The position numbers and the translations under genes were made by a program. The notes beneath the pieces are model-generated. The model was not told where the DNA came from and did not search any database. It worked only from the letters and a program-made list of their open reading frames with translations. 64,000 bases of DNA from Bacillota bacterium (GTDB lineage: Bacteria > Bacillota > UBA4882 > UBA8346), in assembly GCA_023401925.1 (NCBI GenBank), contig JAEXDA010000015.1:1-64000 (forward strand). The letters are read 5' to 3'. Positions 7,717 to 16,100 of this stretch are shown here, piece by piece (positions within the stretch are counted from its first letter, which is position 1; each line of letters opens with the position of its first letter).

Positions 7717-8265
7717 TTGTCTCGAATTGGACGTAAACCCATTGAAATACCTCAAGGAGTACAAATTGAAATTAATGGCAATACTGTAAAGGTTAGTGGA
7801 CCTAAGGGCAAATTAACCCAAGAGGTACATCCTGATATGAAATTATCAGTTGACGGTGACTTGGTTAAAGTTGATCGGCCTTCAGATGAGAAGAAGCATC
7901 GAGCATTACACGGTTTAACCAGGTCTTTAGTTAACAATATGGTCCAAGGAGTAACTGCTGGCTTTTCCAAAGCTTTAGATATTAATGGTGTTGGTTATAG
8001 GGCAGCGAAACAAGGGAAGAATTTGGTATTAACGATCGGTTATTCTCATCCTGTGGAACTCGTTCCTCTTGAGGGGATCGAATTTGAAGTTCCTGTTCCG
8101 ACTAAAATTATTGTTAAAGGTGTAGATAAACAAGTCGTCGGACAGATGGCGGCGCAAGTCCGAGCTGTTCGTGAGCCTGAACCTTATAAAGGAAAGGGTA
8201 TTAAGTACGAGAATGAAGTCGTTCGTCGTAAAGCCGGTAAAGCAGGTAAAGCCGGGAAGAAGTAA
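7717..8265 (+). CDS. rplF: Ribosomal protein uL6
   Basis: A 182-residue protein starting MSRIGRKPIEIPQGVQ at TTG 7717, with two L6 folds and the conserved EPEPYKGKGIKYENE motif. The C-terminal tail KAGKAGKAGKK is basic and repetitive, as usual. Its stop codon is the first base pair of a long palindrome in the following gap. Confidence 0.97.
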   Translation: MSRIGRKPIEIPQGVQIEINGNTVKVSGPKGKLTQEVHPDMKLSVDGDLVKVDRPSDEKKHRALHGLTRSLVNNMVQGVTAGFSKALDINGVGYRAAKQGKNLVLTIGYSHPVELVPLEGIEFEVPVPTKIIVKGVDKQVVGQMAAQVRAVREPEPYKGKGIKYENEVVRRKAGKAGKAGKK

Positions 8266-8313
8266 TACTAAGTTACTTTTAATCTTGAAGATTAAAAAGA
8301 GCAACTTAGTATT
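8264..8313 (+). repeat. Long near-perfect palindrome between rplF and rplR
   Basis: AATACTAAGTT (8264-8274) pairs with AACTTAGTATT (8303-8313), and the inner TTTTAATCTT (8277-8286) pairs with AAGATTAAAA (8288-8297). Together they make a roughly 21-bp interrupted stem with a very short loop. There is no T-run. The left arm resembles the start of the rpsM-rpsK palindrome (AATACCAAGTTACTT), suggesting a related dispersed element. Confidence 0.65.
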
Positions 8314-8342
8314 TAAATCCCCTGCGAAAGGAGTGGCCTGAT

Positions 8343-8714
8343 ATGTTTAGTAAAACCAAACGTCGTGAAGCGCGTATGCGAAGGCATATCCGTTTGCGCA
8401 AAAAAATATCCGGAACTGCGGAACGCCCGCGCTTAAGTGTATTCCGTAGTTTACATCATATTTACGCTCAAGTGATTGATGATGTTAAGGGAACTACTTT
8501 GTTGACTGTTTCTACCTTAGATCCGGAATTACGGAAAAATTTGAGTGGCAAAAGCGGAAATATAGAAGCTGCCAAAATAGTAGGAACAATAATTGCTAAA
8601 AAAGCAATTGAAAAAGGTATTAAACAGGTTGTTTTTGATAGAGGCGGTCAGATTTATCATGGCCGGGTAGCAGCATTAGCAACTGCCGCTAGAGAGGGCG
8701 GCCTAGAATTTTAG
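8343..8714 (+). CDS. rplR: Ribosomal protein uL18
   Basis: A 123-residue 5S rRNA-binding protein with RLRKKISGTAERPRLSVFRS near the start and VVFDRGGQIYHGRVAALATA toward the end. ATG 8343 follows GAAAGGAGTGG. It comes directly after the palindromic gap, with rpsE 18 bases downstream. Confidence 0.97.
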   Translation: MFSKTKRREARMRRHIRLRKKISGTAERPRLSVFRSLHHIYAQVIDDVKGTTLLTVSTLDPELRKNLSGKSGNIEAAKIVGTIIAKKAIEKGIKQVVFDRGGQIYHGRVAALATAAREGGLEF

Positions 8715-8732
8715 GCTGAGAGGAGGATTGGA

Positions 8733-9236
8733 ATGAAACGAATTATTGACGCCAGTAATCTTGAGCTGACTGAAAAAGTTGTCCGTATTAACCGGGTAGC
8801 TAAAGTTGTCAAAGGTGGACGGCGATTTAGCTTTAGTGCATTAGTAGTAGTCGGCGACGGAAAAGGTCATGTTGGAATGGGCCTTGGTAAAGCCGCAGAA
8901 GTCCCTGAAGCAATTCGTAAAGGGGTAGAAGATGCCAAAAAGAATTTGATTGAGGTTCCTTTAAAAGGAACTACCATCCCTCATGAAATTGAAGGACAAT
9001 TCGGAGCAGGAAAAGTTATGTTAAAGCCTGCTGCACCTGGAACTGGAGTTATTGCCGGCGGTCCTGTCAGAGCAGTTTTGGAAAGCGCTGGTATTCGCGA
9101 TATATTAACCAAATCTCTTGGATCGTCCAACGCGCTAAATGTGGTTAATGCTACCATGACAGGTTTAAGGGAACTTAAACAACCGCAAATCGTAGCCGAA
9201 CGCCGTGGTAAAACCGTTGAAGAGATCCTTGGCTAG
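8733..9236 (+). CDS. rpsE: Ribosomal protein uS5
   Basis: A 167-residue protein with the double-stranded-RNA-binding-like region VKGGRRFSFSALVVVGDG and the C-terminal GIRDILTKSLGSSNALNVV segment. S5 contributes to decoding accuracy and mRNA unwinding. GAGGAGG lies just upstream of ATG 8733. Confidence 0.97.
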   Translation: MKRIIDASNLELTEKVVRINRVAKVVKGGRRFSFSALVVVGDGKGHVGMGLGKAAEVPEAIRKGVEDAKKNLIEVPLKGTTIPHEIEGQFGAGKVMLKPAAPGTGVIAGGPVRAVLESAGIRDILTKSLGSSNALNVVNATMTGLRELKQPQIVAERRGKTVEEILG

Positions 9237-9247
9237 GAGGGAAAGAT

Positions 9248-9454
9248 ATGCCTAGAAAGAAAACTGAAAAGAATAAAATGATCGTTGTTACTTGGAAGCA
9301 TAGCACGATTGGCAGAAAGCCGGTGCAACGAGCGACAATTGCAGCTCTTGGTTTTAAATATTTAAACCAAAGCTTGACAAAGGCTGATATTCCAGCTATC
9401 CGTGGAATGATAAAAAAAGTAGAACATTTAGTTGAAGTTAAAGAAGAAGCCTAG
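9248..9454 (+). CDS. rpmD: Ribosomal protein uL30
   Basis: A 68-residue protein whose core MIVVTWKHSTIGRKPVQRAT and YLNQSLTKADIPAIRGMI match L30. The N-terminus carries a few extra lysine-rich residues (MPRKKTEKNK) before the usual start, but GGAGGGAAAG (9236-9245) supports ATG 9248. It is followed at once by rplO. Confidence 0.95.
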   Translation: MPRKKTEKNKMIVVTWKHSTIGRKPVQRATIAALGFKYLNQSLTKADIPAIRGMIKKVEHLVEVKEEA

Positions 9455-9467
9455 GGGGTGTCCTCTG

Positions 9468-9908
9468 ATGAAGTTATATGAACTGGCGCCGGCACCCGGT
9501 GCGAAAACCGCTCCTAAGCGAGTTGGACGGGGTATTGGTTCTGGATTAGGTAAAACCTCTGCGAAAGGGCATAAAGGCCAAAAAGCCCGCTCTGGTGGAG
9601 GAAAAGGCCCGGCTTTCGAAGGCGGGCAAACTCCTTTACAACGCAGACTGCCAAAACGCGGATTTAACAATAAATTCCGCCATGAATGGGTCGAAGTTGC
9701 TTTAGAAAAATTAAATCTTTTTGATAATGGTACGGAAGTTACGCCAACTCTTTTATTGGAAAAGGGTTTAATTAAAAAAGTTGGTAATGGAGTGAAAATT
9801 TTAGGAAACGGTGAATTGGAAAAGAAGTTAACCGTTAAGAGTAACAGTTTTAGTAAATCGGCGATTGAAAAAATCGAAAAAGTCGGTGGCAAAGTAGAGG
9901 TGATTTAA
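9468..9908 (+). CDS. rplO: Ribosomal protein uL15
   Basis: A 146-residue protein beginning MKLYELAPAPGAKTAPKRVG and continuing with the Gly/Lys-rich stretch SGLGKTSAKGHKGQKARSGG and FEGGQTPLQRRLPKRGF. Upstream in-frame codons are open, but AGGGGGTG (9453-9460) and homology fix ATG 9468. secY begins immediately after the stop. Confidence 0.97.
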   Translation: MKLYELAPAPGAKTAPKRVGRGIGSGLGKTSAKGHKGQKARSGGGKGPAFEGGQTPLQRRLPKRGFNNKFRHEWVEVALEKLNLFDNGTEVTPTLLLEKGLIKKVGNGVKILGNGELEKKLTVKSNSFSKSAIEKIEKVGGKVEVI

Positions 9909-11189
9909 TTGCTAGAAGCTCTAAAGACTGCCTTTAAACTTCCGGATTTACGTAAAAAACTTATTTGGACTTTAGTGTTGTTAGGCATTTTTAGGTTGGG
10001 GGCTCATATTCCGGCGCCAGGCCCATGGGATCAAAAGGCCTTGGAAAACCTTTTTGGCGGCGGAGGAGATCTATTTGGCTTACTGGATATGTTAGCCGGT
10101 GGAGCGCTTCGCAAAATGTCGGTGTTTGCGATGAGTGTAAATCCATATATTACCTCGTCAATTATTGTTCAACTTCTAACAATGGTGATTCCACAGTTAG
10201 AGCAGTTGGCGAAAGAAGGTAATGAAGGTCGCAGGGTGATCAACCAATATGTTCGGTATGGTACCGTAATCCTTGCAATTGTTCAAGGTAGTGCTATGGC
10301 TTTTGGGTTTAAGGGCGCTATGATAAATCCAACGGCTTGGGATTTTATTCTGATTATTTCAACTTTAACTGCTGGTTCGGTGTTTTTAATGTGGTTGGGT
10401 GAAGTTATTTCAGAGCGTGGTATCGGTAATGGGATATCAATGTTAATCTTTGCCGGTATTGTGGCCCGTATTATTCCAGGTACTTTCACCATGTTTTCTA
10501 CAGTGAGCAGCAAAGGAATAGGAACTTCATTTTTTAGCATCATTTTATTTGCGATTTTAGCTGTTTTTATTGTCGCTGCAGTTGTATTTGTTACACAGGG
10601 TGAACGGAAGATTCCTGTGCAATATGCAAAAAGAATGGTTGGCCGTAAAATGTACGGCGGCGGTTCAACTTATCTTCCCATGAAAGTGAACCAATCAGGA
10701 GTTATCCCAATCATCTTTGCTTCGTCAATATTAGCTTTTCCGCCGACTTTGGGCCAGTTTATTGTTGATAAAACCAACTGGTTTGCCAAATTTTTGCTTG
10801 CGTTTTACCCGGGCCGGAGTTTATATTTAGTGTTGTACGCACTTTTCATTTTTATCTTTACCTATTTTTATACGGCAGTGACTTTCAATCCGCTGGAAGT
10901 TTCCAATAATATGAAAAAATATGGTGGATTTATTCCAGGGATTCGACCTGGAAAACCGACTGCCGAATATTTGGATCGTGTATTAACTCGGATAACGTTG
11001 GCTGGAGCTTTGTTTCTGACACTTATTGCCTTATTGCCTTATTTGATAAACTTTTTACCAGGTTTTAAGAGTTTACAATTATACTTTGGTGGTACTGCGT
11101 TATTGATCGCGGTAGGTGTGGCAATCGATACTATGAAACAAATCGAAGCTCAACTATTAATGCGGCAATACGAAGGATTCTTAAAATAA
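9909..11189 (+). CDS. secY: Protein translocase subunit SecY
   Basis: A 426-residue polytopic membrane protein with ten predicted transmembrane helices. It has the plug/TM2 motif FAMSVNPYITSSIIVQLLTM, GNGISMLIFAGI, and the loop GGGSTYLPMKVNQSGVIPII. It forms the SecYEG channel for protein export and insertion. The start is TTG 9909, directly abutting rplO, with AGAGGTGA upstream. It is followed by a GC-rich gap and adk. Confidence 0.97.
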   Translation: MLEALKTAFKLPDLRKKLIWTLVLLGIFRLGAHIPAPGPWDQKALENLFGGGGDLFGLLDMLAGGALRKMSVFAMSVNPYITSSIIVQLLTMVIPQLEQLAKEGNEGRRVINQYVRYGTVILAIVQGSAMAFGFKGAMINPTAWDFILIISTLTAGSVFLMWLGEVISERGIGNGISMLIFAGIVARIIPGTFTMFSTVSSKGIGTSFFSIILFAILAVFIVAAVVFVTQGERKIPVQYAKRMVGRKMYGGGSTYLPMKVNQSGVIPIIFASSILAFPPTLGQFIVDKTNWFAKFLLAFYPGRSLYLVLYALFIFIFTYFYTAVTFNPLEVSNNMKKYGGFIPGIRPGKPTAEYLDRVLTRITLAGALFLTLIALLPYLINFLPGFKSLQLYFGGTALLIAVGVAIDTMKQIEAQLLMRQYEGFLK

Positions 11190-11191
11190 TA

Positions 11192-11252
11192 ATCAATCCC
11201 GGCTATCAGAGAAGGTGCGAGAGCGCAAAACCTGCGCCGGGGTTGGTTGAGT
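11192..11252 (+). ncRNA. Candidate structured leader between secY and adk
   Basis: This GC-rich stretch can pair TCAA...CCCGGC (about 11194-11204) with GCCGGGG...TTGA (about 11236-11251), and inside it GGTGCG with TGCGCC. No terminator T-run follows. It may be an adk leader structure or an mRNA stabiliser. No known RNA family was recognised, and the fold was drawn by eye only. Confidence 0.3.
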
Positions 11253-11312
11253 TTTATGATGAGCTAAGTCCGTAATGTGGGCCGCCAATAATTCTAGTGG
11301 GAGGAAAAATCA

Positions 11313-11966
11313 ATGAATTTAATTTTGTTAGGACCTCCTGGTGCTGGTAAAGGAACCCAGGCTGAGTTATTACTTAAAAGGTTCAGTATTCCTCATATTT
11401 CTACCGGTGATATTTTTCGGGCTGCTATTAAGGAAGGCACACCACTAGGCACCGAAGCCAAAAGATATATGGATAGCGGACAATTGGTTCCGGATGAAGT
11501 CGTTATTGGAATTGTCAAAGAGCGCCTCCTGAAAGATGATTGTAAAAACGGGTTCCTTCTTGATGGATTTCCAAGAACGGTCCCTCAAGCCGATTCGTTG
11601 GATGGTTTTCTTAAAGAAAACGGCAAAAAAATTGATGCGGTAATTAATATCGAAGTAGATTCTTCCATTCTTTTGAAGCGATTAACCGGTCGCAGGGTTT
11701 GCCGCAATTGCGCCGCAGTTTATCATATCGAAACCAAAAAATCGAAAGTTGACGGGATTTGTGATCATTGTGGCGGTGAAGTTTATCAAAGAGCGGATGA
11801 TACTCCTGAAACTGTAAGCAAACGCTTGGAAGTGTATAATAGTCAAACTGAACCATTGATTGCATATTACCGTAATAGAGGCGTTTTGCATAGTTTTAAC
11901 GGTCAAGAAGGAATTCAGGTTCTTTATGAAAAAATATGTAATGAGTTGGGGGTTAAGCCCGAATGA
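11313..11966 (+). CDS. adk: Adenylate kinase, zinc-lid type
   Basis: A 217-residue P-loop kinase (AMP + ATP to 2 ADP). It carries the Walker motif GPPGAGKGTQ near residues 7-16 and DGFPRTVPQ around residue 85, and the LID has CRNC...CDHC, four cysteines that bind structural zinc as in Gram-positive adenylate kinases. GTGGGAGG precedes ATG 11313. Its stop overlaps map (ATGA). Confidence 0.97.
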   Translation: MNLILLGPPGAGKGTQAELLLKRFSIPHISTGDIFRAAIKEGTPLGTEAKRYMDSGQLVPDEVVIGIVKERLLKDDCKNGFLLDGFPRTVPQADSLDGFLKENGKKIDAVINIEVDSSILLKRLTGRRVCRNCAAVYHIETKKSKVDGICDHCGGEVYQRADDTPETVSKRLEVYNSQTEPLIAYYRNRGVLHSFNGQEGIQVLYEKICNELGVKPE

Positions 11967-12736
11967 TCATTCTCAAATCTCCTTCGGAGATTGCCGTAAT
12001 GAGGATTGCAGGAAGTATCCTGGCGGCAGTTCTTGAGGAATTGAGAGCAGCAATTCGGCCAGGTATAAGTTTAGTTGAACTTGATAGAAGGGCTGAACAA
12101 AGAACCAGGCAATTAAATGCAATCCCTGCTTTCAAGAACTACAACGGTTTTCCTGCATCTTTATGTGCTTCGGTAAACGAAGAAGTAGTGCATGGCATTC
12201 CCGGTAGCCGTATTCTTAAAAATGGCGATATTATCGGTCTTGATTTTGGAGTTATATATCAAAACTTTTACGCGGATTCAGCGATTACTGTGCCGGTAGG
12301 GACAATATCTGACGAAGCCGAAAAGTTAATTCAGGTTACGGAAAACGCTTTATATAAAGGAATTCACCAAGCCAAATCGGGGAATCGCTTATATGATATT
12401 TCAGGGGCAATTCAGCAGTATGTTGAAAGTAATGGATTTTCAGTGGTAAGAGATTTTGTGGGACATGGAATTGGTCGTAAAATGCATGAAGCCCCCCAAA
12501 TACCTAATTTTGTGGGCAATGATTTTAATCCCGCGTTAAAGTTGGGGATGGTTCTCGCAATTGAACCTATGGTCAATATCGGTACCTATGAAGTCGATGT
12601 AGATACAAAGGATAATTGGACGGTTCGAACAGCGGATGGCAAATTCTCAGCTCATTTTGAACATACTGTGGCAGTAACTGACATTGGGCCGGAAATATTA
12701 ACTTTGTTGCGACCCGAGTTATTGCCTAAAATTTAA
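11963..12736 (+). CDS. map: Methionine aminopeptidase type I
   Basis: A 257-residue metalloprotease that removes N-terminal Met from new proteins. The metal ligands are visible: DFGVIYQNFYADSA (two Asp), GHGIG (His), EPMVNIG (Glu) and the final HFEHTVAVTD (Glu). The SVNEEVVHGIPG motif carries the catalytic His. The ATG overlaps the adk stop in ATGA, so the two are translationally coupled. Confidence 0.97.
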   Translation: MIILKSPSEIAVMRIAGSILAAVLEELRAAIRPGISLVELDRRAEQRTRQLNAIPAFKNYNGFPASLCASVNEEVVHGIPGSRILKNGDIIGLDFGVIYQNFYADSAITVPVGTISDEAEKLIQVTENALYKGIHQAKSGNRLYDISGAIQQYVESNGFSVVRDFVGHGIGRKMHEAPQIPNFVGNDFNPALKLGMVLAIEPMVNIGTYEVDVDTKDNWTVRTADGKFSAHFEHTVAVTDIGPEILTLLRPELLPKI

Positions 12737-12737
12737 A

Positions 12738-13046
12738 ATGATTACTACAGTTGATGGTTTACGCTTTGGGCAATTGATAATATCAACTTCAGGACGGGAT
12801 ACGAGTCAAATTTGTTTGATTGTTGGAATGATTGATGATCACTATATTGAGATCGCTGATGGAAGTAAACATCCGGTTGCCAGGGCTAAAAAGAAGAATT
12901 TAAAACATGTAAAAGTTAAGATGCTCATTGCCAAGGAAATTGAGGAAAGTTTGTTAAAAGGTGAGTCAATAGGAGATATTCAAGTGAAAGAAGCTATTAA
13001 AAGATTGAAAAACGAACTTGAGGAAGGGGAGCGGTTCGATGGGTAA
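12738..13046 (+). CDS. KOW-domain RNA-binding protein
   Basis: A 102-residue protein with an N-terminal KOW/L14e-like domain: FGQLIISTSGRDTSQICLIV, then DGSKHPVARAKKKNLKHV. The tail (about 65-102) is charged and helical. Such proteins occur between map and infA in many Firmicutes and are predicted to bind RNA or the ribosome; their exact role is unknown. It starts one base after map and overlaps infA by eight bases. Confidence 0.85.
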   Translation: MITTVDGLRFGQLIISTSGRDTSQICLIVGMIDDHYIEIADGSKHPVARAKKKNLKHVKVKMLIAKEIEESLLKGESIGDIQVKEAIKRLKNELEEGERFDG

Positions 13047-13257
13047 ACAAGACGTTATTGAAGTCGAAGGAACCGTAGTTGAACCATTACCTAACGCGAT
13101 GTTTCGAGTCGAGTTGGAAAATGGCCATAAGGTTTTAGCTCATATTTCCGGGAAAATGCGCATGAATTTTATTAAAATTTTGCCGGGCGATAAGGTTACT
13201 GTTGAGCTATCGGCATATGATCTAACCCGAGGACGGATTATTTATCGTTTTAAGTAA
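13039..13257 (+). CDS. infA: Translation initiation factor IF-1
   Basis: A 72-residue OB-fold protein, exactly the usual IF-1 length from ATG 13039 (MGKQDVIEVEGTVVEPLPNA). It contains GHKVLAHISGKMRMNFIKIL and TPYDLTRGRI-like YDLTRGRIIYRFK at the end. The upstream extension of the frame to 13018 lacks homology. AGGAAGGGGAG (13020-13031) is its ribosome-binding site, inside the KOW gene. Confidence 0.97.
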   Translation: MGKQDVIEVEGTVVEPLPNAMFRVELENGHKVLAHISGKMRMNFIKILPGDKVTVELSAYDLTRGRIIYRFK

Positions 13258-13319
13258 TTTTCCCTACCTTTTAAAGTTTAGACATAAATTAAAAATTAAG
13301 TTTTAAAGGAGGATGTTAC

Positions 13320-13433
13320 ATGAAGATTAGACCTTCTGTAAAACCAGTTTGTGAACACTGCAAGATTATTAAGCGTAAGGGTAGAGTGATGGTAATCTGT
13401 GATAATCCCAAGCACAAACAAAAACAAGGTTAA
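13320..13433 (+). CDS. rpmJ: Ribosomal protein bL36
   Basis: A 37-residue protein, MKIRPSVKPVCEHCKIIKRK..., with the zinc ligands CEHC, a later Cys and a final His (CDNPKHKQKQG), the C-plus form. It is of normal L36 length. AAAGGAGG at 13305-13312 is the ribosome-binding site. Placed between infA and rpsM, as usual. Confidence 0.96.
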   Translation: MKIRPSVKPVCEHCKIIKRKGRVMVICDNPKHKQKQG

Positions 13434-13443
13434 AAATTTAAGT

Positions 13444-13466
13444 TAACAAACATTAGTTGTTTGTTA
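13444..13466 (+). repeat. Hairpin between rpmJ and rpsM
   Basis: TAACAAAC (13444-13451) and GTTTGTTA (13459-13466) form a perfect 8-bp stem with a 7-base loop. The following sequence is not T-rich, so termination is not expected. The rest of this 137-base gap also contains a GC-rich GGCTGCTGGCGGC stretch. Confidence 0.45.
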
Positions 13467-13570
13467 GGGTTATTGTTTAAGGCTGGGATTTTACAGTCGG
13501 CTGCTGGCGGCTCTGAACGATAACAATCGTCACAAAGACTAATGAACCCATCCAAATAGGAGGTAATATA

Positions 13571-13942
13571 ATGGCACGTATTGCAGGCGTGGATTTGCCA
13601 CGTGATAAACGAGTAGAGATAGCTCTCACATATCTTTATGGATTAGGACTGACCACTTCAAAAGAAGTATTGGCAAAAGCCGGTGTTAATCCTGATACCC
13701 GCGTCCGGGATCTAACCGAAGAAGAAGTAACTAGACTTCGGGAAGTAATCGACCGCGACTATAAAGTTGAAGGCGATCTTAGACGTGAAGAGTCACTTAA
13801 CATTAAACGCTTAATAGAAATCGGAAGTTATCGTGGGCTTCGTCATCGCCGGGGTTTACCCGTTCGGGGACAACGGACTAAGACCAATGCCCGGACTAGA
13901 AAGGGACCGAAGAAGACTGTCGGTGCAAAAAGAAAGGCTTAA
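13571..13942 (+). CDS. rpsM: Ribosomal protein uS13
   Basis: A 123-residue protein starting MARIAGVDLPRDKRVEIALT and ending with the basic tail RGQRTKTNARTRKGPKKT, both classic S13. S13 bridges the subunits and contacts the P-site tRNA. ATAGGAGG precedes ATG 13571. A palindromic gap follows. Confidence 0.98.
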   Translation: MARIAGVDLPRDKRVEIALTYLYGLGLTTSKEVLAKAGVNPDTRVRDLTEEEVTRLREVIDRDYKVEGDLRREESLNIKRLIEIGSYRGLRHRRGLPVRGQRTKTNARTRKGPKKTVGAKRKA

Positions 13943-13992
13943 TACCAAGTTACTTCAGCAAGATATTTATAAATTTAATATGTGACTTGAGT
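13941..13992 (+). repeat. Imperfect palindrome between rpsM and rpsK
   Basis: CAAGTTAC (13946-13953) and GTGACTTG (13982-13989) pair at 7 of 8 positions around an AT-rich loop. The left part, AATACCAAGTTACTT, is nearly the same as AATACTAAGTTACTT after rplF (8264-8278), so the two gaps seem to hold copies of one element. Confidence 0.45.
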
Positions 13993-14015
13993 ATAACGAA
14001 TAGGAGGTAATTTAA

Positions 14016-14420
14016 ATGGCAAAACCTGTTGTTGCCAAAAAAGGCGTACGGGCACGTAAAAAAGAACGTAAACATGTCGATACTGGGGTGGCGCACATTC
14101 ATTCCACCTTTAATAATACCATTGTTACCATCTCTGATCCGACTGGAAATGTATTATCATGGGCAAGTGCTGGACATATGGGATTTAAGGGTTCCCGTAA
14201 AAGTACTCCTTTTGCTGCCGGTATGGCAGCCGAAGAAGCTGCCAAAACTGCCATCGATCATGGGATGAAGAGTGTGGAAGTCTTTGTAAAGGGACCGGGC
14301 GCCGGTCGTGAAGCGGCTATTCGTTCGTTACAAGCCGCAGGTTTGTTTGTAAACCTGATTAAAGATGTCACACCAATTCCTCATAACGGTTGTCGTCCGC
14401 CAAAACGTCGTAGAGTATAA
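14016..14420 (+). CDS. rpsK: Ribosomal protein uS11
   Basis: A 134-residue protein with HIHSTFNNTIVTISDPTGNV and the conserved end HNGCRPPKRRRV. It is part of the 30S platform near the E-site. TAGGAGG lies upstream of ATG 14016. rpsD follows after 19 bases. Confidence 0.98.
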   Translation: MAKPVVAKKGVRARKKERKHVDTGVAHIHSTFNNTIVTISDPTGNVLSWASAGHMGFKGSRKSTPFAAGMAAEEAAKTAIDHGMKSVEVFVKGPGAGREAAIRSLQAAGLFVNLIKDVTPIPHNGCRPPKRRRV

Positions 14421-14439
14421 TGGAGGTGTAATAAGTTTA

Positions 14440-15066
14440 ATGGCTAGATATACAGAAGCAGTATGCAGATTATGTCGTCGCGAAGGTGAGAAGCTTTATT
14501 TAAAAGGCGATCGTTGTTATAGTAATAAGTGCAGTGTGGGGAAACGGGCGTTTGCTCCTGGTCAACATGGTCAGGATCGCAAAAAAGTTTCCGAGTATGG
14601 TATTCAGCTTCGGGAAAAGCAAAAACTTCGTCGTATCTATGGAATTTTGGAGCGTCAGTTTTCAGGTTATTTTACTTTAGCTGAAAGAAAAAAGGGAATT
14701 ACCGGTCAAAACTTGCTTCAAATTCTGGAGACCCGATTAGATAATGTTGTTTACCGTTTGGGATATGCTGCATCACGTAAAGAAGCACGCCAATTAGTTC
14801 TTCATGGACATTTCCTTGTTAATGACAAGAAAGTTAATATACCGTCCATATTATTAAAAGCAGGCGATGTGATTACGATTCGGGAAGGTAGCTTAAATTC
14901 CCCGAAAGTGAAGGAAAACATCGAAGATGCTGCGGGACGAACCATACCTGAGTGGCTGGAAAGCAATCCGGCAGGTCATAGCGGTAAAGTAAAATCCTTA
15001 CCGACCAGGGAACAAATTGATATTCCAGTTCAAGAACATTTAATCGTTGAATTGTATTCACGTTAA
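14440..15066 (+). CDS. rpsD: Ribosomal protein uS4
   Basis: A 208-residue protein that starts MARYTEAVCRLCRREGEKLY and has a four-cysteine zinc site (CRLC...CYSNKC), then the S4 RNA-binding domain (ETRLDNVVYRLGYAASRKEA). S4 is a primary 16S rRNA binder. Translation from codons upstream of ATG 14440 would overlap rpsK and has no homology. GGAGGT at 14422-14427 is slightly far (12 bases) from the start. Confidence 0.96.
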   Translation: MARYTEAVCRLCRREGEKLYLKGDRCYSNKCSVGKRAFAPGQHGQDRKKVSEYGIQLREKQKLRRIYGILERQFSGYFTLAERKKGITGQNLLQILETRLDNVVYRLGYAASRKEARQLVLHGHFLVNDKKVNIPSILLKAGDVITIREGSLNSPKVKENIEDAAGRTIPEWLESNPAGHSGKVKSLPTREQIDIPVQEHLIVELYSR

Positions 15067-15137
15067 TCAATTTGAATATATTCAAAAAAAAAATATTAAG
15101 AGTGATATTCGCTGAATGCGAGAAGGAGGGTTAATTA

Positions 15138-16085
15138 TTGATCGAGATCGAAAAGCCCAAAATTACCATAGAAGAAAGTAATGACAGAGAACGTTATGGT
15201 GTCTTCGTCATTGAACCTTTGGAAAGAGGCTATGGGACAACACTGGGCAACTCGCTCCGTCGGATCCTCCTCTCATCCCTGCCGGGTTATGCGGTAACAT
15301 CCGTTAAAATTGATGGAGTCCTTCATGAATTTTCAACAATTCCGGGGGTTGTTGAGGATACCACTGATATCGTTTTGAATTTAAAACAATTATTGGTAAA
15401 GATCCATGGTGAGTGTCCCAAAAAGGTCCGTCTGCAAATTAAGAATGAAAAAAGAGTCACAGCAGCGGATATTCAAGTACCAAGTGATGTCGAAATTCTA
15501 AACCCTGATTTATATCTAGCTACAGTTTCAAGTGGCGGTTCATTGAATATGGAACTCACGCTTGATCGCGGCCGAGGATATAGTCCAGCTGAAAGAAATA
15601 AAGGCGCAGAAAATATTATTGGGGTTATCGGAGTCGATGCCCGATTTTCGCCGGTACTCAAGGTAAATTATGTTGTTGAACATACCAGGGTTGGACAGAT
15701 TACCGATTACGATCGGTTAGTGTTGGAAGTTTGGACTGACGGTAGTATCAGTCCGGTAGAGGCTGTTTCATTATCTGCCAAGATTATGACTGAGCATTTG
15801 ATGCTGTTTGTTAATTTGAGTCAAACTGCAGGTAAAGCTGAAATTATGGTTGAAAAAGAAGAGGAATCCAAGAATAAAATCCTCGAAATGACTATTGAAG
15901 AATTGGATTTGTCGGTTCGTTCTTATAACTGTCTGAAGAGAGCCGGTATCAATACGGTCGAAGAATTGACTCGGAAGACTGAAGAAGATATGATGAAAGT
16001 CAGGAATTTGGGCCGTAAATCTTTGGAAGAAGTTCAACAAAAAATGGAAAGTTTAGGATTGATGCTACGAAAGTCTGAAGATTGA
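15138..16085 (+). CDS. rpoA: RNA polymerase alpha subunit
   Basis: A 315-residue protein. The N-terminal dimerisation domain has GYGTTLGNSLRRILLSSLPG. The C-terminal domain has TIEELDLSVRSYNCLKRAGI and RNLGRKSLEEV, the helix-hairpin region that binds UP elements and activators. The start is TTG 15138 with AAGGAGGG upstream. It lies between rpsD and rplQ as in most bacteria. Confidence 0.98.
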   Translation: MIEIEKPKITIEESNDRERYGVFVIEPLERGYGTTLGNSLRRILLSSLPGYAVTSVKIDGVLHEFSTIPGVVEDTTDIVLNLKQLLVKIHGECPKKVRLQIKNEKRVTAADIQVPSDVEILNPDLYLATVSSGGSLNMELTLDRGRGYSPAERNKGAENIIGVIGVDARFSPVLKVNYVVEHTRVGQITDYDRLVLEVWTDGSISPVEAVSLSAKIMTEHLMLFVNLSQTAGKAEIMVEKEEESKNKILEMTIEELDLSVRSYNCLKRAGINTVEELTRKTEEDMMKVRNLGRKSLEEVQQKMESLGLMLRKSED

Positions 16086-16100
16086 TGAGGAGGTGTCGTT

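Noticed and set aside
9428..9892. 154-codon minus-strand frame over rplO
   Set aside because: It is an antisense shadow of rplO, whose protein is unmistakable.
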